From: Chryseobacterium daeguense DSM 19388
GTDB lineage: Bacteria; Bacteroidota; Bacteroidia; Flavobacteriales; Weeksellaceae
DNA: 64,000 nt
Assembly: GCF_000430825.1 (NCBI RefSeq)
Contig: NZ_AUMT01000009.1
Coordinates: 124,001 to 188,000 of the forward strand
Direction: 5' to 3'
Positions 54,559 through 64,000 of this stretch are shown one piece after another; the stretch's first letter is position 1; each line of letters starts with the position of its first letter. The translations under genes and the position numbers were made by a program. The notes below the pieces were generated by a model. That model worked only from the letters and a program-made list of their open reading frames with translations, was not told where the DNA came from and ran no database searches.

Positions 54559-55299
54559 TTATAAAGAGTTCATCAGCTCTTCAGTAATTTCCATGTTGTG
54601 ATACACGTTTTGTACATCATCATCTTCTTCAAAACGCTCAAGCATTTTCATATTTGCTTTGAACTGCTCTTCATTTACTTCTTTTGTGAGGTTTGGAATT
54701 CTCTGCAATTCAGCGCTTTTCACTTCTATTTTAAGCTCATCCAGCTTATGAGATAAAGAACCGAAATCTTCAAAAGCAGTCGTGATCATTACTTCTTCCT
54801 CATCCTTTTCCACGTCCTCTGCTCCACCATCGATCATCTCCATTTCAAAATCATCCCAATCCATTTTAATCTGGGCTAAATCTATTGTAAAAATCCCTTT
54901 TCTATCAAAGATAAATGCCAGTTCCCCATTCTTACCAAGGTTTCCATCAAACTTATTGAAAATTGCTCTTACATTGGCAACCGTTCTTGTTGTATTGTTC
55001 GTTGTACATTCTACGAAAAATGCCACACCTCCTTGCCCGTATCCTTCATAGGTGATTTCCTCATAATTTTCTGCATCTGCCCCACTAGCCTTTTTGATAG
55101 CTCTTTCAACATTATCCTTTGGCATATTTGCGCCTTTGGCGTTCTGGATACATCTTCTCAGCGCCGGATTGGATTCAGGATCTGGCCCTCCGGCTTTTAC
55201 TGCCAGTGCGATATCCTTACCAATTTTAGAAAAAGTTTTGGCCATTTTATCCCATCTGGCCATTTTAGAAGCTTTTCTATATTCAAATGCTCTTCCCAT
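54559..55299 (-). CDS. YebC/PmpR family regulator
   Basis: A 246-residue protein with the usual YebC start (M-G-R-A-F-E-Y-R-K-A-S-K-M-A-R-W) and the conserved N-P-A-L-R-R-C-I-Q-N-A-K, N-M-P-K-D-N-V-E-R-A-I and Y-E-G-Y-G segments. Family members act as DNA-binding regulators, and some as translation factors at proline stretches. Single gene; its 3' end is 57 bp before the LpxH-like gene. Confidence 0.92.
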   Translation of the reverse strand: MGRAFEYRKASKMARWDKMAKTFSKIGKDIALAVKAGGPDPESNPALRRCIQNAKGANMPKDNVERAIKKASGADAENYEEITYEGYGQGGVAFFVECTTNNTTRTVANVRAIFNKFDGNLGKNGELAFIFDRKGIFTIDLAQIKMDWDDFEMEMIDGGAEDVEKDEEEVMITTAFEDFGSLSHKLDELKIEVKSAELQRIPNLTKEVNEEQFKANMKMLERFEEDDDVQNVYHNMEITEELMNSL

Positions 55300-55340
55300 T
55301 TTTATTTTTAAATTTTGACAAAATTAATTAAAAGTCAACG

Positions 55341-55374
55341 AAAAAAAAATACCCCCAGAAAACTGGAGGTATTT
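55341..55374 (-). terminator. Terminator of the OmpA-family gene
   Basis: Minus-strand 12-bp stem (AAATACCTCCAG with its complement, one wobble), TTTT loop and nine T. Confidence 0.9.
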
Positions 55375-55391
55375 ATATTTAGAAAAATTAA

Positions 55392-56882
55392 TTATTTTTT
55401 CTTTCTAACTACTTTTTTCTTAGCTGTAGCTTTTTTCTTAGTAGTCGCTTTTTTCACTGGAGCATCTTCGTAATCTCTTTTCTTGATTGCGTTCCACTCG
55501 TCAGCGTTTTCAATAGCTGTTACAACTACTTTTCTGTCTACTTGTCTTTCAGCATCAGTTGCTTTTTCAGAAACTGTAGCTTTAGCTTCACCAACACCTA
55601 CTGATTTAAGAGAGTTAGCATCTACACCTCTTGCATCTAAAGCAGCAACTACAGCAGCAGCTCTTTCTCTAGATAACTTCAAGTTGTAAGCTTCAGAACC
55701 TTTAGCATCAGTTCTACCTTCTAATAGATAGTTACCACCGTCTTTCTTAATTAATTCAGCAGCAGCATCTAATGCAGGAGTAGATTCAGCTTTGATTGTA
55801 GCTTTGTTGAAATCAAAGAATACACTTCCTAATTTACCTTCTACTTCGATAGCAGTTTGTTTTTTAGGCTTAGGACATCCGTTGTATTCTGGAAGACCTG
55901 GAACAGTAGGACAAGCATCATCTTTATCTAAGATACCGTCTCCGTCTGTATCTGGCCAAGGACAACCGTTGTTTTCAGCAGGACCTGCAACTGTAGGACA
56001 AGCATCATCTTTGTCGATTACACCGTCACCATCAGTATCTGGCCAAGGGCATCCGTTGTTTTCAACCGGACCTGCCACATCTGGGCATTGATCGTCTTTA
56101 TCTGGAACTCCGTCACCATCAGTATCAGGACATCCTTGGAATTCTGGTAAACCTGGTGTATCTGGACATAAATCGTCTTTATCCAGGATACCATCCTTAT
56201 CTCTGTCTCTGTTACCAAATCTGAAGTTCAATGAAGCACCAGCTTGCCAGAAGTTAGCAACACCAGACTTGTTACCCGGAGTTGATACATAATCTCCCTG
56301 AACACCAAGACCGAAGTTTTTAGTTACCCAGAAGTTAACACCAGCACCTGTAGCTACAGTAAAGAAGTTAGCTTTACCGTTTTCATTACCATTTTCTCCG
56401 TTTGTAATCCACTCACCGTTTGCATCAGTTCTTGGGAAAGTAAGAGAAGTATGGTCATGTCTCAGGTAGTTAGCACCCACTCTTAAATAAGGGTCAAACC
56501 AAGACTCCTCGTTCCATAGAAGACCTGCAGCTTTGAATTGAATACCAAGACCCGTCTGAAGGAAGAATTCTTTCCCCATGTTGAATCTTTTGTTCTCAAC
56601 GTTACCTACCGTAGTCTGCCAGTCTAGAACTAAACCTTTACCGATGTTTCTAGCAACTGTAAGCTTAGACAAAGGTGGTGTAATAGAGAAGTTGTTCATA
56701 TTGAACATCGTCTTCGTCAAATTATTAGCAGAAAACGTATTACTGAAAGTGTTTCTCTGTGCCATATGGTTTTCCGCGTGAGCACCAACCCCGATCATCC
56801 ACGGATTGTTGGTAGTCTGAGCGAACACAGTAGAAGCAACAGTAAGCGCCAATGCTGAAATTCCTAATTTTAGATTTTTCAT
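55392..56882 (-). CDS. OmpA-family outer membrane protein with thrombospondin type 3 repeats
   Basis: Outer membrane protein of 496 residues that should tether the outer membrane to peptidoglycan. Signal peptide to V-F-A-Q (about 22), a beta-barrel to about 225, then four Asp-rich calcium-binding repeats (D-T-D-G-D-G-V-x-D-K-D-D-x-C-P; about 228-340). The OmpA C-terminal domain follows (V-F-F-D-F-N-K-A-T near 352; peptidoglycan-binding L-S-R-E-R-A near 405). The end is an unusual lysine-rich tail (K-K-A-T-T-K-K-K, K-K-V-V-R-K-K-K). It has its own promoter and a strong terminator, suggesting high expression. Confidence 0.92.
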   Translation of the reverse strand: MKNLKLGISALALTVASTVFAQTTNNPWMIGVGAHAENHMAQRNTFSNTFSANNLTKTMFNMNNFSITPPLSKLTVARNIGKGLVLDWQTTVGNVENKRFNMGKEFFLQTGLGIQFKAAGLLWNEESWFDPYLRVGANYLRHDHTSLTFPRTDANGEWITNGENGNENGKANFFTVATGAGVNFWVTKNFGLGVQGDYVSTPGNKSGVANFWQAGASLNFRFGNRDRDKDGILDKDDLCPDTPGLPEFQGCPDTDGDGVPDKDDQCPDVAGPVENNGCPWPDTDGDGVIDKDDACPTVAGPAENNGCPWPDTDGDGILDKDDACPTVPGLPEYNGCPKPKKQTAIEVEGKLGSVFFDFNKATIKAESTPALDAAAELIKKDGGNYLLEGRTDAKGSEAYNLKLSRERAAAVVAALDARGVDANSLKSVGVGEAKATVSEKATDAERQVDRKVVVTAIENADEWNAIKKRDYEDAPVKKATTKKKATAKKKVVRKKK

Positions 56883-56911
56883 AGAATTAAATGATTAAAT
56901 AATTGATAATG

Positions 56912-56942
56912 CAAAATAAATATAATTTTTCTTTATATACAA
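56912..56942 (-). promoter_or_regulatory. Promoter of the OmpA-family gene
   Basis: Minus-strand TTG (56942-56940), a 20-bp spacer, then TTATTTTG (56919-56912), one mismatch to TAnnTTTG, 30 bp upstream of the ATG. Confidence 0.55.
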
Positions 56943-56959
56943 AGTTTTTCAAATGATTT

Positions 56960-57418
56960 TTAACTTTTCTTTAATATTCTGTCTAGGTTACGTTTATTTT
57001 CTCTATCTTTTATGCTCTCCCTTTTATCGAAAAGCTTTTTCCCCCTTCCCAACGCTATTAAGACCTTCGCTTTACCTCTGTCATTAATGTATAATTTTAA
57101 AGGTATAATTGTATTTCCCGCGTCCTTTAATTTCTTCTCCAGCTTTTGCAATTCTTTTTTGTGCAACAGCAATTTCCGTTCCCTTTTTGTTTTATGATTA
57201 TAAAAAGTTCCCAATTTATACTCATCAATCATCATGTTAATAATGTATAATTCCCCATCAATAAACTGACAGAACGATTCCGTAATGGAAGCTTTAGAAG
57301 AGCGTAATGATTTTATTTCCGTACCCGTTAAAACCATTCCTGCTTCATATTCTTCGAGAATTTCGTATTCGAATCTCGCCCTCCTGTTTAATATATTGAC
57401 TGTCTTTTCGATCTTCAT
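56960..57418 (-). CDS. smpB: SsrA-binding protein
   Basis: Binds tmRNA and brings it to stalled ribosomes for trans-translation. Typical motifs: N-R-R-A-R-F-E-Y-E-I near 11-20, G-M-V-L-T-G-T-E-I-K-S-L-R near 27-39, and a basic C-terminal tail (D-K-R-E-S-I-K-D-R-E-N-K-R). 152 residues is normal. I see no tmRNA gene in the window. Divergent from the ABC-F gene. Confidence 0.95.
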   Translation of the reverse strand: MKIEKTVNILNRRARFEYEILEEYEAGMVLTGTEIKSLRSSKASITESFCQFIDGELYIINMMIDEYKLGTFYNHKTKRERKLLLHKKELQKLEKKLKDAGNTIIPLKLYINDRGKAKVLIALGRGKKLFDKRESIKDRENKRNLDRILKKS

Positions 57419-57464
57419 CTTAAAATTTCTTTACTTGAAATATATAAAAAATACCTCACATTAA

Positions 57465-59159
<1,695 letters not shown>

Positions 59160-59178
59160 TCTTTATTAAACTTAAAAT

Positions 59179-59209
59179 AAAATAGCTGCTCGTCGGGCAG
59201 CTATTTTTT
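59179..59209 (+). terminator. Terminator of the ABC-F gene
   Basis: Stem AAAATAGCTGC / GCAGCTATTTT with a 7-nt loop, ending in a T run. Confidence 0.88.
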
Positions 59210-59343
59210 ATTTATAAGCTTCTGATTTTAATAATTTGATATTTATCTATTACAGGGCATTATCATAAAATTCTTTTTTTTCAAAATGGTTTGAAATCAC
59301 TTTTCATCCGTTTTTTACAATAGGGTTTTTGAGTTTTTTTCCC

Positions 59344-59351
59344 TATTTTTG
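59344..59351 (+). promoter_or_regulatory. -7 element directly before recJ
   Basis: TATTTTTG matches TAnnTTTG and ends only 5 bp before the recJ ATG, so the transcript may start at or next to the start codon. A TTG at 59329 is too close (12 bp) to be a standard -33 element. Confidence 0.5.
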
Positions 59352-59355
59352 TGAA

Positions 59356-61068
59356 ATGAGTCAAAAATGGATTTATAAGCCCGAACCCGACGAGGAAATT
59401 GTGGACGGATTAAGTTCGTCACTTGGTTTTGGAACTTTTGAATCTAAGCTTCTCGTTCTTAGAGGAATTGACAATTATCAGAAAGCTAGAGAGTTCTTTA
59501 AACCCAATCTTACAGATATTCACAACCCCTTTTTAATGGCGGATATGCAGAAAGCCGTAGAGCGGATTGCCACTGCTATCGAAAACGGGGAAAAAATACT
59601 TGTGTACGGAGATTACGATGTAGACGGAACCACTGCTGTTGCTTTGATGTACCTGTACCTCAGCAAAATTGTTCAGAAAAAATATTTAGATTATTATATC
59701 CCTGACAGAAATTCTGAGGGGTATGGAATTTCAACCGAGGGGATTGATTTCGCCAAAGAAAATGGTTTTTCATTAATCATAGCTTTGGACTGCGGAATTA
59801 AATCATTGGATATGATCAGCTATGCGCAAAGCCTGGATATTGATTTTATCATCTGTGACCACCATTTACCCGGTGAAGAAATTCCCAATGCCGTTGCAGT
59901 TCTTGATCCCAAAAGAAGCGATTGCCGCTACCCTTTCAAGGAACTTTCCGGATGTGGAGTCGGTTTCAAGCTTTGCCAGGGTTTAAATACCATTTATAAG
60001 CTTCCCGAGGCAGAATTGTTTGAACTAACAGACCTTTTGGCCATTTCCATAGCCGCCGATATTGTTTCCATGACCGGCGAAAACAGAGTTTTGGCAAAAA
60101 TGGGATTAAAAACTTTACGCAAAACAAGAAATCTTGGATTAAGGCTTCTTATTCCTGATGAAAAGCTGTCTCACTTTGAGATTTCGAATATTGTTTTTGA
60201 AATTGCACCGAAAATCAATGCGGCTGGAAGAATTTCTCACGGAAAAGCAGCTGTTGAGCTTATGGTTTCAGATAATCTTAAGCATGCTCATCAGATTGTG
60301 AGTGACATTATGGATCTTAATGATGAAAGAAGAGAGCTGGATATGAACTCTACGCTTTCCGCATTAAATCAAATTATTGAATCTCAGCAGGAAACAAAAT
60401 ACACTACCATCGTTTATCATCCGGAATGGAATAAAGGCGTTATCGGGATTGTAGCTTCAAGATTGATTGAAACTTACTACAAGCCTACCCTGGTTTTCAC
60501 TGATGGAAATAATGGCGAAATGGTGGCTTCCGCAAGATCGGTTTCCGATTTTGATGTGCATGAAGCTTTGGATATGTGCTCAGAATATTTTTTAAAATTC
60601 GGGGGACACCACGCTGCGGCTGGGCTTTCTATGGAGAAAGACAAATTTGAGGCTTTTAAAGAAAAATTTGAAAGAATTGTTTCTGAAAAGATCAAAGAGC
60701 ATCAGAAAGAACCTTCCATCACCATAGATTCTGAAATACAGATTGATGAGATCAACCGCGAATTCATTAATTTCCACAGAAAACTGGCACCTTTCGGACC
60801 TCACAATATGAAACCTATCCTGGCTTTAACCAACCAAAAAGTTTCCGGATACATTAAAACGATGGGAAAAGATAATAATCACCTTAAATTTTACATTAAA
60901 CAGGAATCTACGGGCAGAAATATTGAATGTGTAGGCTTCAAACTGGGACAGTTTGCTGATGATTTCAGAACAAAAAGCTTTGATCTGGCATTCACCTTAG
61001 AAGAAAATCACTGGAAAGGAAATGTGACGCATTATTTGAATATAAAGGATGTGAAATTCAGAGAATAA
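59356..61068 (+). CDS. recJ: Single-stranded-DNA-specific exonuclease RecJ
   Basis: 5'-3' exonuclease for recombination and mismatch repair. DHH-family motifs: V-Y-G-D-Y-D-V-D-G-T-T near 80-90, A-L-D-C-G-I, I-C-D-H-H-L-P-G near 165, then N-A-A-G-R-I and the DHHA1 motif G-G-H-H-A-A-A-G near 415. The ATG at 59356 (M-S-Q-K-W-I-Y-K) is preferred over an in-frame ATG at 59329, since the latter lies upstream of the -7 box. 570 residues is normal. nadD follows 36 bp downstream. Confidence 0.94.
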   Translation: MSQKWIYKPEPDEEIVDGLSSSLGFGTFESKLLVLRGIDNYQKAREFFKPNLTDIHNPFLMADMQKAVERIATAIENGEKILVYGDYDVDGTTAVALMYLYLSKIVQKKYLDYYIPDRNSEGYGISTEGIDFAKENGFSLIIALDCGIKSLDMISYAQSLDIDFIICDHHLPGEEIPNAVAVLDPKRSDCRYPFKELSGCGVGFKLCQGLNTIYKLPEAELFELTDLLAISIAADIVSMTGENRVLAKMGLKTLRKTRNLGLRLLIPDEKLSHFEISNIVFEIAPKINAAGRISHGKAAVELMVSDNLKHAHQIVSDIMDLNDERRELDMNSTLSALNQIIESQQETKYTTIVYHPEWNKGVIGIVASRLIETYYKPTLVFTDGNNGEMVASARSVSDFDVHEALDMCSEYFLKFGGHHAAAGLSMEKDKFEAFKEKFERIVSEKIKEHQKEPSITIDSEIQIDEINREFINFHRKLAPFGPHNMKPILALTNQKVSGYIKTMGKDNNHLKFYIKQESTGRNIECVGFKLGQFADDFRTKSFDLAFTLEENHWKGNVTHYLNIKDVKFRE

Positions 61069-61104
61069 ATCTGCCACCTTGGAAATATAATCTGCTATCT
61101 CAAA

Positions 61105-61692
61105 ATGAAAAAAATCGGTTTATTTTTCGGTTCATTTAATCCAATACATATTGGACACCTGATCTTGGCGAATTATATTCTGGAGAATTCCGATATGGAT
61201 GAATTGTGGTTTGTGGTGAGCCCACAAAATCCGTTCAAAGACAAAAAATCTTTACTAAGCGACCACAACAGGCTGGATATGGTGCAGCTTGCCGTAAAAA
61301 ATTATCCTAAAATGCGGGCTTCCAATGTAGAGTTTTCTCTTCCAAAGCCAAGCTACACTATTGATACGCTGACTTATCTTCACGAAAAGTATCCTGACTA
61401 TTCTTTTAGTTTAATAATGGGAGAAGACAATCTGGACAATCTGCATAAATGGAAAAACGCAGATATTTTGATCAAAAATCATCATATTATTGTTTATCCA
61501 AGAATGTTCGAAGGTGAGAAAAAAGATTCTGAATATCTTCAGCACGATAATATCTCTCTGATAAAAGCTCCGGTTATAGAACTTTCAGCCACAGAAATCC
61601 GAAATATGATTAAAAGCGGGAAAAATGTAAGGCCAATGCTTCCACCAGAGGTTTTTGATTATCTGGACGGCAGCAGTTTTTATAAAAGTTAG
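61105..61692 (+). CDS. nadD: Nicotinate-nucleotide adenylyltransferase
   Basis: Adenylates nicotinate mononucleotide to nicotinate adenine dinucleotide in NAD synthesis. The nucleotidyltransferase motif G-S-F-N-P-I-H-I-G-H-L (9-19) and the C-terminal I-E-L-S-A-T-E-I-R-N-M-I (about 153-164, the ISxTxxR motif) are both present. 195 residues is usual. Its TAG stop is the first unit of a 7-bp tandem repeat. Confidence 0.94.
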   Translation: MKKIGLFFGSFNPIHIGHLILANYILENSDMDELWFVVSPQNPFKDKKSLLSDHNRLDMVQLAVKNYPKMRASNVEFSLPKPSYTIDTLTYLHEKYPDYSFSLIMGEDNLDNLHKWKNADILIKNHHIIVYPRMFEGEKKDSEYLQHDNISLIKAPVIELSATEIRNMIKSGKNVRPMLPPEVFDYLDGSSFYKS

Positions 61693-61714
61693 AAGTTAGA
61701 AGTTAGAAGTTAGA
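61688..61714 (+). repeat. Tandem GTTAGAA heptamers starting in the nadD stop codon
   Basis: Three exact 7-bp units and a truncated fourth. Phased from the stop they read TAGAAGT, repeated, so TAG recurs in each of the three frames in turn. No inverted partner is seen here. Confidence 0.85.
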
Positions 61715-61727
61715 CAAAATTATTACA

Positions 61728-62066
61728 ATGAATTTCATCGAAAAATTTTTCTCAAAATATTCTCAGGAAAGGATTATTAAATGGTTTAAGCAGGTTTGTC
61801 TCGCAGAAGCTATTTCCTGCCTGTTGCTGTATGGTGTTGCCATGATCTGGATCCGCTATGATGAGAATTTGTATTCTATTATTTTCATCAGCGTTATCGG
61901 CAGCCTGCACGGATTATTTTTTACACTTTATCTTTTGCTTTGTCTTCCGGTGAGAAAAATTTTTGAGTGGGACGATGAAGATTTTGTCTTTGCCCTGCTC
62001 TCCGCATTTTTCCCTTTTGCTACTATTTGGGTAGATAAAAAACTCGCCCGTTTCGACAGAGAATAA
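61728..62066 (+). CDS. DUF3817 membrane protein
   Basis: A 112-residue inner-membrane protein with three hydrophobic segments (about 26-42, 50-75, 85-102). The motifs A-E-A-I-S-C-L-L-L-Y, G-S-L-H-G-L-F-F-T-L-Y and P-F-A-T-I-W-V-D-K-K-L identify DUF3817. Function unknown. Likely co-transcribed with nadD across the heptamer array. Confidence 0.82.
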   Translation: MNFIEKFFSKYSQERIIKWFKQVCLAEAISCLLLYGVAMIWIRYDENLYSIIFISVIGSLHGLFFTLYLLLCLPVRKIFEWDDEDFVFALLSAFFPFATIWVDKKLARFDRE

Positions 62067-62075
62067 CATACAATT

Positions 62076-62101
62076 GAACCAGTTGTTGGTTCTTTTTTTT
62101 T
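62076..62101 (+). terminator. Terminator after the DUF3817 gene
   Basis: Stem GAACCA / TGGTTC with a 5-nt loop and nine T. The rest of the 323-bp gap up to 62389 is AT-rich, with only the promoter below. Confidence 0.82.
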
Positions 62102-62305
62102 GCTTTAAATTATTCTATCTCCCTATATTTTCTTGTCATTTTTTTCTAACAATTAAAAAAAATCAACCTTCAAGATGTAACAAAATTTCATCTTTAATTG
62201 TCTAATTAATAACAAAGTCATTAAAATTAAAATTTAACTTAAAAATTTTTAACACTGATTATCAACAAGTTAAATTTATTATTAAAACATTTTAAGTACT
62301 TTGTA

Positions 62306-62337
62306 TTGCATGATACCAAATTTATTACATATCTTTG
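62306..62337 (+). promoter_or_regulatory. Promoter of the outer-membrane receptor gene
   Basis: TTG at 62306-62308, a 21-bp spacer, TATCTTTG at 62330-62337: a full Bacteroidota consensus, 52 bp before the ATG. Confidence 0.78.
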
Positions 62338-62389
62338 CAATGTTAAATAATAACAAATACAAGCTATTAAACCCACAAAAATAAAGAAC

Positions 62390-64000
62390 ATGAAAACGCC
62401 TATTTTCATCGCAGCCATATTTTTCAGCGGATTGACATTCGCACAAGAGAAAAAACAAGACACCGTAAAAACAAAAACCATAGAAGGAGTAACTATGACA
62501 AAGCAGGTCTTCAAAAAACAAAGTGACCGTTTTGTATATGATGTAGCCGCATCACCGGTTACTAAAGGAAATACTACATTTGACCTATTGAAGCAGACCC
62601 CGCTTCTTTCCACAACGGATGATAAAACGTTGAAAATTGCAGGAAAAAACAATGCACTGATCTATATCAATGGTAGAAAGACCAATATGGATGCGGAATC
62701 TTTAACTCAATTTCTAAAAAACACTCCGGCAGAAAATATTCAGAAAATAGAAGTGATTACTGTTCCGGGGAGTGAATTCCAAGTAGAATCTTCAGACGGA
62801 ATCATCAACATTATCCTGAAGAAAAAAATGAGCGACGGAACCAGCGGAAATATGAGAATGTCTAACTCTCAGAATAAATACAACTCCAGCCAGGCAAGTT
62901 TCTCCGTTAATTACAGAAAGGATAAGCTTGGAATTAATGCTAATCTAAGCGGCGGTGAGAACATCAACCCCCAGTCTTATATTTTAAGAAACAAAACAGG
63001 AAATGTTCAGAATGAATCTGTGGGCGATATTGATGATCCAAACAAAAACATCGGCGGCTATTTAAATATTGACTATCAGCTCAACGATAAAAGCAATCTG
63101 GCTCTTTCATGGAATTCTTGGGCCAATAAAAGTTATAATTCATCTATTAATTTATTGAATACAATCACAAGATACGATAAGGACGGAAATCTGGTTTCTA
63201 CTGATTATACTAAAACAAAGAATGACGAAGATGCAAGAAACTACAATAACTCCGTAAACTTAAACTATGAATTAAAGCTTGACTCTCTGGGAAGCAAACT
63301 AAATCTGAATGCCGCTTATCTTAATTATAAAAGATTTCAGTATTCCGATAACAATACGATGATAAAAGATGCAGCTGGAGATTTCAGTCAGAACAGTAAA
63401 AAGATCATTCAGGATATTCCACAGATCATCAACAATTTTTCGGGAACTGTAGATTATATCCAAAAGTTTAAAAATGATTTCACATTTTCAGCCGGGGGAA
63501 ATTTTAATAAAACCAAAACTGATAATGATACAAAGAATTATACCTATCCTTATGATCTGTCAGGAAATCAGCTTCCTTCTGAAAATGACTTTAACCACTT
63601 CATTTATGACGAAAACATTTACGGGGCATATGTAACTTTTGAAAAGAAATTCTCCGACAAATTTTCCGGAAAAGTAGGAACCAGATATGAAATTACCAAC
63701 AGTCTCGGGACTGCAGACAGCTGGAAAAATAATGTACAATCTAAACAGGAAATAAAGAGAAACTACAATAACATTCTTCCTTATTTAAGCTTTAATTATG
63801 CATTAAATGATAAGAACAATATATCCTATTCATTCTCAAGCAGAATGAGAAGGCCAAGCTTTTGGGAGCTTAATCCTGTGAAAAACCTTATTACGGAAGA
63901 TAATTATACACAAAATAACCCTTTCGTAAAAGCATCATCCACATACAATCAGGAATTGACTTATATGTATAAAAACTCTTACTTCCTGATCTTAAATCAC
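62390..64000 (+). CDS. Outer-membrane beta-barrel receptor (TonB-dependent-like), 3' end off the window
   Basis: 537 codons remain open to the last base. Signal peptide to T-F-A-Q (about 19), a short N-terminal segment, then a plug-like domain (V-T-K-G-N-T-T-F-D-L-L-K-Q-T-P; A-L-I-Y-I-N-G-R; V-I-T-V-P-G-S-E-F near 125; G-I-I-N-I-I-L-K-K near 142). Strand-rich barrel sequence follows. This matches the outer-membrane beta-barrel family (OMP_b-brl_3) found in Bacteroidota, related to TonB receptors but lacking the N-terminal carboxypeptidase-like domain. Cargo unknown. It has its own promoter. Confidence 0.87.
   Translation, partial: MKTPIFIAAIFFSGLTFAQEKKQDTVKTKTIEGVTMTKQVFKKQSDRFVYDVAASPVTKGNTTFDLLKQTPLLSTTDDKTLKIAGKNNALIYINGRKTNMDAESLTQFLKNTPAENIQKIEVITVPGSEFQVESSDGIINIILKKKMSDGTSGNMRMSNSQNKYNSSQASFSVNYRKDKLGINANLSGGENINPQSYILRNKTGNVQNESVGDIDDPNKNIGGYLNIDYQLNDKSNLALSWNSWANKSYNSSINLLNTITRYDKDGNLVSTDYTKTKNDEDARNYNNSVNLNYELKLDSLGSKLNLNAAYLNYKRFQYSDNNTMIKDAAGDFSQNSKKIIQDIPQIINNFSGTVDYIQKFKNDFTFSAGGNFNKTKTDNDTKNYTYPYDLSGNQLPSENDFNHFIYDENIYGAYVTFEKKFSDKFSGKVGTRYEITNSLGTADSWKNNVQSKQEIKRNYNNILPYLSFNYALNDKNNISYSFSSRMRRPSFWELNPVKNLITEDNYTQNNPFVKASSTYNQELTYMYKNSYFLILNH

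Noticed and set aside
55900..56200. DNA tandem repeat as a separate element
   Set aside because: The periodicity is fully explained by the calcium-binding thrombospondin type 3 repeats of the OmpA-family protein.
61688..61714. CRISPR array
   Set aside because: Units are 7 bp without spacers and no cas genes are present; it is a microsatellite.
62255..62275. DnaA-box-like TTATCAACA
   Set aside because: One mismatch to the consensus, isolated, no box cluster and no dnaA or dnaN nearby, so no origin is called.

Overview
The window is a 64-kb, AT-rich (roughly one third G+C by eye) stretch of a Bacteroidota chromosome. It most resembles Chryseobacterium or a close relative in the Flavobacteriia. 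Supporting signs are TTG-N19-21-TAnnTTTG promoters in place of sigma70 boxes, weak Shine-Dalgarno sequences, type IX secretion C-terminal domains, an outer-membrane beta-barrel receptor, bacillithiol synthesis (BshA), a DPE2-like 4-alpha-glucanotransferase, a split MetH, and DUF families common in Flavobacteriia (DUF4292, DUF4254, DUF2851). The species name is inference. Almost all of the window is ordinary chromosomal coding sequence. I see no rRNA, tRNA, CRISPR array, insertion sequence or prophage.

Layout. 0-6.2 kb: envelope genes (sugar nucleotidyltransferase, two lipoproteins, EnvC-like activator, TatA, DUF4254), standalone ribA, and a lipoprotein with an acidic export signal. 6.3-11.2 kb: GH3 glycosidase, bshA, then a DUF2851-PspC-GNAT operon. 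11.2-12.8 kb: a tandem pair of carboxypeptidase-regulatory-like proteins. 13-19.3 kb: an AddA/RecB-like helicase-nuclease, a lipoprotein, ferritin and two small secreted proteins. 19.4-27.7 kb: DPE2-like malQ, a secreted T9SS protein, cysS, a DinB-fold protein, folE and a GNAT-like protein. 27.8-37.7 kb: a long minus-strand methionine operon behind a SAM-I riboswitch, in transcription order metX, hom, metZ, metH N-terminal half, a frameshifted fatty-acid desaturase, metH C-terminal half, metF. 37.9-44.5 kb: a large GH63-like glucosidase and a 1235-residue leucine-rich T9SS adhesin-like protein. 44.6-52.2 kb: a MoxR-centred membrane gene cluster (OsmC, DUF58, MoxR, DUF4350, DUF4129, multi-pass membrane protein, SpoIIM-like, divergent RDD). 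52.4-57.4 kb: a small GNAT with an FNR-type box, a glycosyltransferase/LpxH-like pair, YebC, an OmpA-family protein and SmpB. 57.5-64 kb: an ABC-F ATPase, RecJ, NadD, a DUF3817 protein and the first 537 codons of an outer-membrane beta-barrel receptor that runs off the end.

How it works together. The riboswitch operon holds the path from aspartate semialdehyde through homoserine to methionine: homoserine dehydrogenase, homoserine acylation, direct sulfhydrylation, B12-dependent methylation, and methyl-THF supply by MetF. The MoxR cluster looks like a membrane-associated AAA+/vWA-like module with four or more integral membrane partners; its job is not established.

Most unusual observations. 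Several spacers between co-directional genes hold 7- or 8-bp phased repeats that begin exactly at the upstream stop codon. Three of these also contain an inverted counterpart near the next start, so the spacer could fold into one imperfect hairpin. Other items are the frameshifted desaturase between the MetH halves, an FNR-like palindrome near -41 of a small acetyltransferase, GC-rich and GGCTAAAGCC palindromic elements, and an ABC-F protein with one canonical and one decayed ATP site.
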